64,000 nt of DNA from Coix lacryma-jobi var. lacryma-jobi (taxonomy: Eukaryota; Streptophyta; Magnoliopsida; Poales; Poaceae): contig CM019828.1 in assembly GCA_009763385.1 (NCBI GenBank), forward strand, positions 20,965,000-21,028,999, given 5' to 3'. Shown here piece after piece: positions 43,931 through 55,390 of the stretch (position 1 is its first letter; every line of letters begins with the position of its first letter). Both the position numbers and the translations under genes were made by a program. The notes under the pieces were generated by a model. That model was given only the letters and a program-made list of their open reading frames with translations. It had not been told where the DNA came from and ran no database searches.

Positions 43931-44487
43931 TATAACCTGCCAACTTCTTCCTCCCCCGAGCCAGAGACATTCAAATTTCAGTGAGCTTCTTGCTTGTTCT
44001 TGCTTGTTGCTATTGCTTGTTCTTCATTTGCTTCATTGTTCTTCGTCTCGCGTCAATTGGTGATCTTCTTCGACTCCGTCATCGTCTCTTTGCGTTTAGA
44101 GGTAACTATTTCCATCTCCTACCATTTCTTTTGAATATGAGAGGAATTTAATTAAAATATATAGTTTGCAAGAACAAACAGGAGAGTTGAGTAGTTTAAA
44201 TTGGTTCATCACAATCACTTGATAGTTTTCTACTGCTAGAAGTATCCATTCTATATTTCATACTTATGCAAGACGAGTAATATTGAATTTTAGTGTCTTT
44301 TTAGTTATTTTCTTAAAAAATGTGGAATTTATAATAGTTTGCAACAATAAATATAGAGAGTAGACAATGTGGAAATTGGTATTGTTATATCATATTTTTC
44401 GATTATCTAAACAAATAGAAAAATTTAGAGTCTTTTTTATTTATAATTGTTTAGGAAATTAGGAATTTGCATGTAATAGTTTAAAAA

Positions 44488-45041
44488 ATGAGCATGGATA
44501 TAGTAGATGGCAACCGTGACCGGGTCCTCAGCCTCTCATCATCGGGATCCAAGCGTTTGCGGCCGGATCTTCCTCTCATTGCTTGCGGCGAGTGTAAGCA
44601 GAAGATTGTGAAGGAGTACCGAGTGAGAAAAGAGGGAATCAACAAGGGTCGTATATTCTACAAGTGTCCGGACCATGAGGTGGGTTATTATTTACCCGCA
44701 TTTGATTAATATGGTTCATTCGTATCGGTTTTGCTTGATGATGTTGTTTAAATTTCTTATTCTTTGTTCTAATTGCAGTGGGAGGGCACCGGCGGATGTA
44801 AAGGTTGGTACTGGGAGGAAGAGTACGTTCAACACGTACGAAATTCTGTTGCACAGGAGTTGCCGCTGAAGGTGATGAGGCAGTGAGTCAGCGGCAGCAG
44901 CCCATCCATGCTGATGAAGCGAATGATCTGTCTATTTTAGTTGGGATCGGACGCGATCTAATTATGTTGCTTAAGTGCATTTTATTTTTAGTTTTTTTAG
45001 TGCTAGCTGCGATAGTCTTCGTTGTAGTCAAGCTTGTTTGA
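44488..45041 (+). CDS. GRF zinc-finger protein with C-terminal membrane helix, CACTA-borne
   Basis: Exon 44488-44679 and exon from 44779, with a GT-AG intron. Residues 30-75: LPLIACGECKQKIVKEY, NKGRIFYKCPDHE, then across the splice WEGTGGCKGWYWEEEY, giving the full CxxC...GRxFYxC...C pattern of GRF fingers (nucleic-acid binding). The reading frame used to this point stops at 44884. In another frame the sequence continues with ILVGIGRDLIMLLKCILFLV and a hydrophobic stretch to 45041, a likely membrane helix seen in this protein class, so one frameshift probably separates the two parts. Positioned just after the CACTA left end and before TNP2. Confidence 0.65.
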
Positions 45042-45119
45042 ATTAATCAATCATGTGATGTCATGAGTGTTGTGCAATAACATGAGAAACTACTAAGTGC
45101 ATGGTTGTAATATTTAATG

Positions 45120-48100
45120 CAGATGTTGTCACGCAATTGGATGTATAATGTCGATCGCCGCTCCAAAGAGTTCATTGTTGGCGTGCACTATTTCTTAGGT
45201 GTGGCTGAGGCAAACAAGCAAGATGGTTTCATGTGCTGCCCATGCGCCGTCTGTAAGAATTTGAAGGAATATTCATGCCCAAGGACTCTTCATACGCATT
45301 TGTTGAAGTCGGGTTTCGTAACAAACTATATTTGTTGGACGAAGCATGGAGAAAGGGGGTTTGTAATGGATGATGGTGAAAAAGGTGAAGAAGAATTGGC
45401 CCACGCTGATATTATTGCTCAGTACGGTGCCTTTGATGATGATGCAGTGGGGGAGATGGTGAAGAAGATGCGGCAGCGACAGAAGATGTGACAGCTGATG
45501 TTGATGCTCTTGGTGATGCCATTCGTGATGCACAAAGTAAATGTGAAAGTGACAAGGAGAAGGTCAAGTTTGAGCGCATGCTAGAGGATCATAGGAAATT
45601 GTTATATCCCACTGCTGAAGATGGCCAAAAAAAGCTGGGTACTACGCTGAACTGCTGCAATGGAAGGCAAAGAATGGTACATCCGATAAGCATTTGGGCA
45701 GTTATTGAAGATAATGAAAAAGATGCTTCCGAAATCGAACGAATTGCCCACCACTACGTACGAAGCAAAACAGGTCATCTGCCCTTTGGGATTAGAAATC
45801 CAGCAGATACACGCATGTCCTAATGACTGCATCCTGTACCGTGGGGAGGAATATGAGAATTTGGATGCATGCCCGGTATGTGAAGCATCACGGTATAAGA
45901 TAAGGCGAGATGATCCTGGCGACGTAGAGGGTGAAGAACGTCCAAGCAGGAAGAAAATCCCTGCCAAGGTTATGTGGTATGCTCCTATAATACCACGCTT
46001 GAAACGTTTGTTCAGAAATAAGGACAATGCAAAGATGTTGCGGTGGCATAAAGAAGACCGTAAGGTAGACAATATGCTGAGGCACCCAGCTGATGGATCC
46101 CAGTGGAGAGCGATAGATAGAGAATTCCCAGAGTTTGCAGATGAGGCTAGAAACTTGAGGTTCGCTTTAAGTACGGATGGTTTTAATCCTTTTGCGGAGC
46201 AAAGCAGTAGTCATAGCACTTGGCCAGTTACTCTATGTATCTACAACCCTTCCTCCGTGGTTATGCATGAAGCGGAAGTTCATTATGATGTCGTTGCTCA
46301 TCCAAGGGCCGAAGCAACCTGGCAACGACATCGATGTCTACCTGAGGCCATTAGTTGAGGAACTTCTACTTCTATGGAGCAAACCAGGCATACGCGTGTG
46401 GGATGAGTACAAACAGGAACACTTTGACCTGCGAGCCTTATTGTTCGTAACAATCAATGATTGGCCGGCTCTAAGTAATCTTTCAGGCCAGACAAACAAG
46501 GGATATAATGCATGCACACACTGTTTTGAAGACCTTGATAGTTTATTTTTGAAAAACTGTCGGAAGGTCGTGTATGTTGGGCACCGTCGGTTTCTTCCTG
46601 TGGGCCACCCAGTAAGAAAGAAAGGCAAACATTTTAAAGGTAAGGCAGACCACCAAACCAAGCCTCGTAACCGAACCGGAGATGATATACTTGAAATGGT
46701 GAAGGATACGAAAGTAGTATTTGGAAAGGGACGGGGCAGCGAACCTGTTCCTAAAGACGCTTCGGGACACGCACCCATGTGGAAGAAGAAGTCCATATTC
46801 TGGGAGCTACCCTACTGGCATGTCCTAGAGGTCCGCCATGCGATCGACGTGATGCACCTGACAAAGAACCTTTGTGTGAACCTGCTTGGATTCATGGGTG
46901 TCTACGGAAAGCCTAAGGATTCACTTGAAGCACGACAGGACTTGCAGCGCATGAAAGAACGAGACAACTTGCATCCGGAGAAGACAGATGACGGGCGCCA
47001 GTACTTAAGCCCTGCTAGCTACACTCTTAGCAGAGAAGAAAAGGAAAGCATGTTTGAATGCCTTAACAGCATCAAGGTCCATCTGGATTCTCCTCCAATA
47101 TAAAGAGAATAATTAATGTGCCAGAGAAGAAGTTCCAAAACTTGAAGTCCCATGACTGCCATGTGCTTATGACCCAATTGCTTCCTGTTGCTCTAAGAGG
47201 AATTCTACCTCCACATGTACGTCTAGCCACCGTGAAGCTATGTGCATTCCTCAATTCAATTTCACAAAAGGCAATCAATCCAGAGGAACTTTCTACTTTG
47301 CAGAATGATGTCGTTCAATGTCTCGTCAGCTTTGAGTTGGTGTTCCCTCCATCCTTCTTTGATATCATGACACACCTCCTAGTTCACCTGGTCAAGGAGA
47401 TCATTATTCTCGGTCCTGTGTTCCTACACACCATGTTCCATTCGAGAGGTTCATGAGTGTCCTGAAAAATATGTTATAACCGTTCTCGGCCTGAAGGAAG
47501 CATCGCCCAGGGCTACGGAACAGAGGAGGTCATAGAGTTTTGTGTGGACTTTATTCCAGACCTTGACCGATTGGCGTTCCTGAATCGCGACACGAGGGCA
47601 GACTCAGTGGCAAGGGAACACTAGGGAAGAAAACATATATCGGTACAGGAGACGATTACTTCGATAAAGCACACTACACAGTTCTACAGAACTCCTCATT
47701 GGTAGATCCATATATCGAGGTACATAAGGATTTCCTTCGATCCAAGTGGCCCGGGAAGAGTGAATCTTGGATTACACGTCAGCACATGCAAACCTTCGGC
47801 GATTGGTTGCGAAAACAATGTCAGGGTGATGACAACATAGATGAGCAGCTTTATTTGTTGGCCAGACAACCATCGTGGCATATCAGCACGTACAAAGGGT
47901 ACGAGATCAATGGGAATACATTTTACACAGTAGCCCAAGACGCAAGGAGCACCAACCAAAACAGTGGTGTACGCGTGGATGCCACGGATCCAAATGGGAA
48001 CAAACAAACATATTATGGCCGCATACATGACATATGGGAACTAGACTACGCACCTAATTTTAAAGTCCCTTTGTTCCGGTGTAAATGGGTCAAGATGACC

Positions 48101-48498
48101 GGTACCGGAGGTGGGGTAACAGTCGACAAGGAGTATGGGATGACATCAGTGGACCTCAACAATATTGGGTACAAGACGAACCATTTGTCCTTGCCGCAGA
48201 TGTGAGTCAAGTGTTCTATGTGAAAGACATGTCTACAAAACCAAAAGAGGGAAAATGATAACAACTCGATCGTCAACGAGCCAAAGCGCCATATAGTTCT
48301 TTCAGGGAAAAGAAACATTGTCGGAATTGAGGACAAGTCAGACATGTCAGGTGATTATGAAAGAGATGATCGAATTCCGCCATTCAAAGTGAACAAGACC
48401 CAAGCATTTTGTTAAACAATGAGGAAACTCCATGGTTAAGGAATGATCATAACCAAGGGACATATGTCAAGAGGAGGTTCACAGTTGTGCCCGCTTAA
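45120..48498 (+). pseudogene. CACTA TNP2-type transposase (TNPD-like), multiply frame-broken
   Basis: Order of recognisable parts: transposase-associated domain at 45120-45480 (SRNWMYNVDRRSKEFI, CPCAVCKNLKEY, HTHLLKSGF); acidic linker; catalytic TNP2 domain at 45700-46370 (CPNDCILYR, CPVCEASRYK, MWYAPIIPRLKRLF, RFALSTDGFNPF) continuing 46330-47100 (GKADHQTKPRNRTG, LPYWHVLEVRHAIDVMHLTK); DUF4218-like at 47118-47456 (KSHDCHVLMTQLLPVALRGI); DUF4216-like at 47699-48205. The end at 48481-48498 reads TVVPA-stop. At least five frame changes separate these, so as read no full protein is made. The role in an active element is cutting of CACTA ends. Confidence 0.85.
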
Positions 48499-49105
48499 TA
48501 GTGGGTTGTAAATATATTATGTAATAATTAATTAATTAAGACTTCATTTATTTGATAATGGATTATATATATATTTAGTAGTAGTGATCATTGATTTATG
48601 TGCTTCTCTAGATGTGAATCTCATACTATTTTTTAAAAGAAAGTATATCAAATATTTAATTTTCTGTTCAATTAGAAAGATTTAAGATATATTTGAAAAA
48701 ACTAAATTTAAAATCTAAAACTACTGCATCTGTCGCGTATAACAAAATTGGGCAATGATTGTTTAGGTTTTAAACAAAGATTAACGTCCAAATGATATGA
48801 AAATAATTTTCTATTGAAAGCCAACAATTTTTTAAATTTAAATTGAACATTACATTTTTGCATTAACCAAATATGAATGGTTATTTACATTTATATTCGT
48901 TATTATAAAAAAAGAAAAGAATTTATGCTACAAATTTTTCTACTATACAATAAGGTTAAAGGATATACAACTGTTATTTTTAGTAATTTTATGCCTACTG
49001 TTCAATTTACTATTACTTTAACTATGCAATTAACAAGAATTACAAACAACATATTTATATAGTGGAAACTTAATACAAACCCAAAATACTGAAAACCCCA
49101 AAACT
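48499..49105. other. AT-rich spacer within CACTA region
   Basis: No ORF of interest and no repeats recognised; probably 3' flank of TNP2. Confidence 0.5.
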
Positions 49106-49109
49106 GTGG

Positions 49110-49290
49110 CGGGAAAGAACCCTTTAGTCCCGGGCCGTCTTACGCACCGGGACTAAAGACCCCTTTAGTCCCGGTGCGTAAGCCCGCCCGGGACTAAAGG
49201 TCCAACCCTTAGAGTCCCGGGGCGTATTACGCCCGGGACTAAAGGACCCTTTGTCCCGGTGCGTAATACGCCCCGGGACTAAAGGCCCCG
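49110..49290. repeat. CACTA subterminal inverted repeats, block 2
   Basis: Five or six alternating TTTAGTCCCGG / CCGGGACTAAAG motifs with core GTGCGTAATACGCCCC, unlike block 1. No CACTA terminus was seen beside them. Confidence 0.8.
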
Positions 49291-49295
49291 CTCCC

Positions 49296-49304
49296 GGGTA
49301 TATA
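49296..49304 (+). promoter_or_regulatory. TATA-like motif after block 2
   Basis: GGGTATATAGGGC just downstream of the subterminal repeats and upstream of a CCG-rich leader (49365-49590), a plausible promoter for the gene at 51060. Confidence 0.4.
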
Positions 49305-49364
49305 GGGCACAGGGCACAGTGCGCTCCAATCTTCTCGCCAGATCGACGTTTGCCCCGCGCCGCC

Positions 49365-49625
49365 GCCCTCAACATCGCCGACGAGCCTCTGACCGCGCCG
49401 CCGTCCTCCTCGCCGTCGAGCTCCGCGCCGCCGTCCTCCTCGCCGTCGACTTCTCGCGCCGCCGTCCTCCTCGCGTCGAGCTCCGCGCCGCCGTCCTCCT
49501 CGGCCTCACTGCCCTTGCCGCCGTACAGCGTCGTCTTCGCCGCCGTCCTCCGCGCCGCCGCCGCCGTCCTCCGCGCCGCTGCCGTACGGCCTGTGCGTGT
49601 GTGTGTGTGTGTGCAGTGTGCGTGG
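49365..49625 (+). repeat. GC-rich imperfect repeats 'gccgccgtcctcctcg' and (TG)n
   Basis: Six or more copies of a 'cgccgccgtcctcctcgccg' type unit followed by about ten TG. Probably untranslated leader. Not called coding. Confidence 0.65.
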
Positions 49626-50224
49626 TGTGCGTGTGTTGCCAGTGTCCCAGCAGTGGGGTGTGTGAGAGTGTAAAAAAAAGAAATGAAAAAGAAAGAAATA
49701 TATCTAGAAACTAAATATAGAAAGTGATATATAAATAGATATATATAGAAACTAAATATATATGTATTTAGAAATAGAAAGTGATATATATAAAATAAAT
49801 ATAAATAGATATATATATTTATAGATTATTTTCTATTTAACTTTTTCATTTTTCTTTTCTAGAAATAGATATATACAAATAATGAAATGAATAGATATAT
49901 TTATAGAAAAAGAAAATCATATATATGTTTTTTTAACCTAACAAATATGTGTTCGACCTGTAGTCCTGGTGACCGCTGCACCGACCTCGCCGCCGTCCAC
50001 TGTCATCCGCACCGTCGTCATCCTCGCTGCTGTCCGCCGTCGTCGTCTCGTCCACGGTGTGTGTAAATCACGTGACAAGGATATGTTTAAAACATGTATT
50101 TATTACTCTTAGAAATATGTGTCATAGAGAAAATCATGTGCCATGTCGGAACATGTATTTATTACTCTTACGAATATATGTTATTGTCATGTTATTTTTA
50201 TGAATTGTCATGTTATTTTATGAA

Positions 50225-50985
50225 TTGCCTAAAACTCGAAACCCCAAAACCTGAAACCCTAACCCTGAACCCTCGAACCTAAACCACTAAACCCTCAAAC
50301 CCCGAAACCCTAACCCCGAAACCCTAAAACCCGAACCTCGAACCCTAACTCTAAACCCTCAAACCCCTAAAACCCAAAACCCTAAACCTCAAACCCCGAA
50401 ACCCTAAAAACCCGAAATCCCGAACCCCTAACTCTAACCCTCAAACCCCTAAACCCCGAAACCCTAAAACCCGAAACCTCGAACCCCTAACTCTAAACCC
50501 TCAACCCCTAAACCCCGAAACCCTAAACCTCAAACCCCGAAACCCCGAAACCCTAAAACCCGAAACCCCGAACCCTAACTCAAAACCCTCACCCCGAAAC
50601 CTGAAACCCGAAACCCCCGAACCCTAAACCCTGAAAAACCTAAACCCCGCAACCGAACCCCTAAACCCCCGAAACCCTAAACCCAAAAATCGTACCCCTA
50701 AACCTGAAACCTAAACCCCAAACCCCGAACCCTAAACCTGAAACCCCGAAACCCCGAACCCCTAAACCCTGAAACCCTAAACCCCGCAACCCTAAACCCT
50801 GAAACCCTAAACCCCGCAACCCCGAAACCCTAAACCCGAAACCCGTACCCCTAACCCCGAAACCGTAAAACCTGAAAAAATACCCTAAACCCTCAAACCA
50901 TAAACTCTGAAACCCTAAACCCCGAAACCTTAAACCCCGAGACCAAAACCTAAAACCCTTACCCCTAATTAAACCCCTGGTTTTC
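50225..50985 (+). repeat. Degenerate telomere-like block (CCCTAAA variants)
   Basis: Roughly 750 bp almost entirely of CCCTAAA, CCCCGAAA, CCCTGAAA, CCCGAACC and related 7-8-mers in one orientation. It lies between the CACTA leader and the ATG at 51060, so probably in an intron or leader. The 113-codon minus-strand frame through it (GLGFRVSGLRG...) is a by-product. Confidence 0.9.
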
Positions 50986-51059
50986 GGTTTCGTTTCACAC
51001 ATGTATAAAGCTCCTTTAAGTGTTCGATTATATTGTATATATATTTTAATATTCCAGAA

Positions 51060-53545
51060 ATGGCCGACCCAAATGAGAATGTGATGGAGGAGGAAATGAT
51101 GAATATCATCGCGACGGCGATGACGGGAGTCAATACTTATTGAATTACGAAGACATGACCATGCATGATGAAAATCTCCCTGAACAACAAGTTGAGATGG
51201 AAGAAGGCAATACAGGCGAGGTATATATACAATGTGTCGTGTTAGGGTTTACATTTACTTTATTACTTGATTAGGTTTTATGTCAACTTGTATTAGGGTT
51301 CATCTTCATGTCTTACTTATATGTAGCCCACTGGATCGACGTCTGCGACAGGGCAGAGCAGACCAAAACGAGGACCGAAGAGGCCGTTGAAGGGCCGTCA
51401 TGTAATCTCCGAATTTGATATGGCTACAGGGCAACCACTAGGACCCAATGCAAAGAAATATGTCTTTCACTGTGGTTTCTTGTGAGAGATCCGGATTCCG
51501 ATAAGTGCCCGTGAATGGAAACAGAGGCGAAGTGCTCCCGAGATCAGTTATGTCTCCAATCTGACAAGCAGCTAGTCTGGGATGACGTCCAGCTCATTTC
51601 TCGTTTGACACGAATGATGAGGAGCCGCAGAGGCAAATTCGGGAGTGGACAATGAAGAAGATGGCCACCTTTTTCAGGAGAAGAAGAAATTGTACCACAC
51701 CTTTGTGTGAGAAGAACGAGACGCCAGATTTCAACTCTAAGGCGTATGTCAAGATAGGGCCGATTGGGATGAATTTGTACAGTACAAAAGATCACAAGAG
51801 AGCGAGGCCGGGTCAGAGTAAAACAAACGAATGCAGCTCAGAAGAAATACCACCATCATTTACGATCAGGTGGATAAGACTGCCCTTCCAAAGTGGAGAG
51901 ACAAGAACAGGAGATGCTTGCCAGGGGTGTAGTCCCAGAGACAATAAGAAGAAATTGGAGTGAACGGTCCAGAAATTGTTCTACGCTCATGGGGGAACCA
52001 TAAACCCTAATGATGGGGAGCTTGATTGGGCCCGCAAATTCAAGAGCAGCACATAGGCTAGTTCAAGCACGAAATGCGGTGTTGGCTGGCGAGTTCAAGC
52101 CCAATAGAGAGAAGGATGAACTCACGTACGCACTGGAGAATCCTGAGCACGGTGGGCGTACGAGAGGCTTTGGGGCCGTTTCGTGGCTACATTCCTTCGA
52201 AGCGGATCAAGAAAGTTATAGAAGCCGCCAAAGAAAGAAGGACGAGGAGGCAGAGCGACTCTTCAAGTTGGAGGAGTATGTTCTTCAAACACAAGAGCGT
52301 GAGAAATCTCGTGAAGAATGGATGCTGGAGGAAATCAAAAGGCAAGTGCAAGCGGCACTTAGTCAAATGACGAGTGGGCAAGGTACATCTTCACAGCATC
52401 CTCAAGTGAACATTAGCCCCCAGGTCAGATGAAAAGCAGCTGCGCCTCCACGGAAGTACCAACCATTCAAGATGACTCCAAGCTACGCTTTCCCATGGAT
52501 GACGTTAAAGAACCTTTTACTACTTGTGAGCTGCACATTCCAGATGGAAATGCACAAAAAAAGTTGGCTGTCGGTGTTTCAAACCCTATCGACCGCACAA
52601 GAACACCAAGAATCCATGGTCAACCAGTGCCAGCCGGATACGCTAGCGTTTCGGTGGATAGGGTTGAGACAGGTTGTGGCAGCGTGGCACTGGAAATCGA
52701 AGGGGAGATGGGGAGAAGACTTTAGGTGAAGCAGAGAAGACATTTATTTGCTGGCGCAAGCGCTTCATTATTATTCCTGGAGTGTCACCGCCGCAACCTC
52801 CTCCTACTGATCAAGATCCTCACCATAGGTAGTGTGCGCGTGAATGAGAAACAATTTTTATTACACTAACTTCCTATATGTATATATTAGTTGGATGCTC
52901 ACATCATTCGTTGTTTTGCGTAGCAGGAACTATAGTCCAGTTCGTCATTATTCCCCAGTGCATCATAGTGCTGCGGGCGGTGACGATGTGTTGGAGGACA
53001 CAGCTTCAACCCCATCTCCTCCACCGCGGGCTCCAACACCGCCACCGGCCCCACCATCTCCTCCACCGCGGGCTCCAACGCCGCCACCGGCCCCACCATC
53101 TCCTCCACCGCGGGCTCCAACGCCACAACCTCCACCGCGGGCTCCAACACCGCCACCGGCCCACCGTCTCCCCACCGCGGGCTCCAACACCCCTGCCTCC
53201 ACCGCGCGCCATAAGAAGCGGTCCGCTGCCACGGAACCGAAGGCCCCACCTCCAAAAAAGAAGGCTCCTGCATCAGGAAAAAAAGCACACGAGAAATTAG
53301 CTTATGAAATGACTGATGAGATTACAAATTTCGGTGAAAAAAGATGTGAAAAATTTTTAGATGAATCAACGGTCGCGGCTAAAGCGAAGAGAAACCCAGA
53401 GAAGCCTTACCTCCTGTTAAACCCACAGGAGTTAAGGAAAAGGGTGGACCAGCATGGTATCAAGATGCGTGGAGCCCGAAAGGCTCCGCGAAAATCAGAC
53501 TACGAACGCTCTCTAATCAAGTCTGCAAAAGAACAACAATTGTAA
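51060..53545 (+). pseudogene. CACTA second gene, TNP1/Ptta-type transposase-associated protein
   Basis: ATG at 51060 (MADPNENVMEEEMMNI) with several short exons and frame breaks. Recognisable parts: KRGPKRPLKGRHVISEFDMA (near 51365), KKNETPDFNSKAYVKIG frame (51720), then 52010-52432 with RAAHRLVQARNAVLAGEF, GGRTRGFG, and a helical KKDEEAERLFKLEEYVLQT segment; 52429-52725 resembles the DUF that follows in such proteins. The last part is proline-rich with six PPPRAPTPPPAPPS repeats, a basic KKRSAATEPKAPPPKKK stretch and a final helical region ending where the gypsy element is inserted. Matches the plant Ptta/En/Spm family (Transposase_24). Thought to bind subterminal repeats. Confidence 0.7.
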
Positions 53546-54672
53546 CACCTCTGGTGTTTAAGCATGTAATTAACTTGACATATCATCTTTAGCATCATTA
53601 ATCATCTTGATCATGATTTCATGTGTATGCATTTGCTTAATGTACCTCTATTGCAAAAAAACTTATTAGCCCACTTCTTCCTATAGGGCAAAATGGTAAT
53701 TTCACCTCTGTGCCTAGTTCTATGTAATTCTTGTTCAAATTTAGTGCCCTGATGTTTGTTGCTTTGATCAAAGTTCAAAAATCAGATTTGATTTGATTTT
53801 CCTTTTGCAAAACCCTAAAATCCCAAATCCTGGATTTATCCCCTTTTTGATAACTTTTTCAAATTCAAAATTTGAGTTGGTTCAAAAAGCAAAGTTGTGA
53901 ATCTGATCAAGAGGAACAACTTTGGTATTTACAAATTTCAAAGTTTCTATATAAAATTTGCAGTAATTTCAAATTCATTCAAACTCTAGTTTTTGTCCTT
54001 TTTGAGTTTTCAAAATTAATTCAAAAACTATTGAGTTTCAGAAAAAGTGTATATTAGCAAAGTTGTAGGTTTTGACAAATGGAACAACTTTCATATTGGA
54101 AGATTTTCAAGTTTCAGTTTGAAATCCAGAGTAATTTTGATTTGAATCAAGTTTGAAAAAGTGTCCCCTTTTCTGTTTTTGAATATAGTTCAAAAACTAT
54201 TTGGAATTTGAAAATGTTCATATTGACAAAGTTGTAGATCTCATTTTCTGAGCAACTTTGGTATTTTGAGTTTTTGTCGCACAGTTCAATTTTTGGAAGT
54301 AATTTGCAAAATACAGAGATCAGCCAAAAGTCAAACCCTAAGACCTAGCCCTGTTCTTCTCCTACGCGAGCTAGGGGGGGGCGGCCATGGCCAGCCGCCG
54401 CGCTGCGCGTGCCGCGTGCCTGGCTGCTCCCCACGCGCCACCAACCTTGCCGCCCTGTCTCCCTGTTCCCTCCGCCTCCCCACGCAAGCGCTGACCTTTT
54501 TCCTTCCCGTCCCCTACAGTGCTCTGCGCGTCGCCGCCGCGTGGCCATCGCCGGCGAGCTTGCGCCCGAGCCCCGGCTGCACGCCAGTACCCCCGCCTGA
54601 GCGCAATCGAGTGCGCGTGCGTCCGCCGAGCTTATCCACCCCACCCCGAGCTCTCTACCGGCCCCTGGCGCG

Positions 54673-54686
54673 CGGCTATATAAGCC
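54673..54686 (+). promoter_or_regulatory. LTR promoter TATA box
   Basis: GGCTATATAAGCCCG is a canonical plant TATA box in the GC-rich island of the LTR. Transcription is predicted to start near 54710, placing the U3/R border about 1.17 kb into the LTR. Confidence 0.65.
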
Positions 54687-55029
54687 CGCGGAGCTTCGAC
54701 CTCCGCACCCACCTCCGCCACCGTGGCCAGACCTCTCCGGAGCTCCCGCCGCTCATCCACCTAGCCCGAAAGCTCCGCCTTGAGCTCGTGAAGCTTTCCC
54801 ACCCCCAATTTCACCTTCCCCGCCTCCGTTTGCCCGGCGTAACCCCATCTTCCATATCTCCGACGGAACACCGGTGAACTCGGGTTCGTGAAATTCGCCG
54901 TCTCCGGCCATGATCATCCCTCACCGACCCCGTGTCGTGTTCCTCGGTTCCGCGCGACTCTAACCCGGCCCTTGCGGCCTCGTGTGTGCGCAGGACCGCC
55001 GGATCGCCGGAGCGCCGCCGCGGTCGTCT

Positions 55030-55390
55030 CCTCCCTCGAGCACGTGTCGAGCCTCACCCTCGAGAACGAGTCGAGCCTCACCCTCGAGCCCTGCCTCCGA
55101 CCCGTGGTAAGCATCCGAAGCCTCCGGCCTCTGCTTCCACTCCGCTTCGCCCGAGCCTCCAAGTCACGCCTCGGCGGAGGCTTATTTTCCGCTTCGCCGA
55201 GCCCAAGCCTCGGCGACGCATGCTCTCCGCTTCGCCCGAGTCAGGCCTCGGACGGAGGCTTACTTCTCCGTCTCGCCCGAGCCTCCGGGCCAGGCCTCGG
55301 ACGAAGCTGTCGCTTCCGTCTCAACCGAGCCGTCTCGACCGAGCCCCGCGCGATTCGCCCGAGCCCCGCGATTCGCCGAGGCCGGCCTAG
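55030..55390 (+). repeat. GC-rich tandem repeats in the LTR
   Basis: 'cgagcctcaccctcgag' occurs twice near 55045-55090. Then three or four units of 'aggcctcggacggaggctt' plus 'ctccgcttcgcccgag'. Probably part of the leader of the element's transcript. Confidence 0.7.

Larger units (their letters stand above)
43598..53540 (+). mobile_element. CACTA (En/Spm) transposon or composite of two, right end not in view
   Basis: Left terminus CACTACTACAGAA at 43598, followed by subterminal inverted motifs (TTTAGTCCCGGT and complement) to about 43930, then plus-strand genes: GRF zinc finger, TNP2 transposase, and farther right a TNP1/Ptta-type protein. A second subterminal-type block at 49110-49290 with a different palindrome core suggests either an internal rearrangement or a second CACTA element truncated at its left. 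The gypsy element at 53541 interrupts it; the right CACTA end would lie beyond that insertion, outside the window. Confidence 0.75.

Noticed and set aside
50661..51002. 113-codon minus-strand ORF with Gly-Leu-Gly-Phe repeats
   Set aside because: It is the translation of the degenerate telomere-like repeat, not a gene.
52963..53288. Minus-strand Gly/Val-rich ORFs
   Set aside because: Antisense shadow of the proline-rich repeats of the CACTA second gene.
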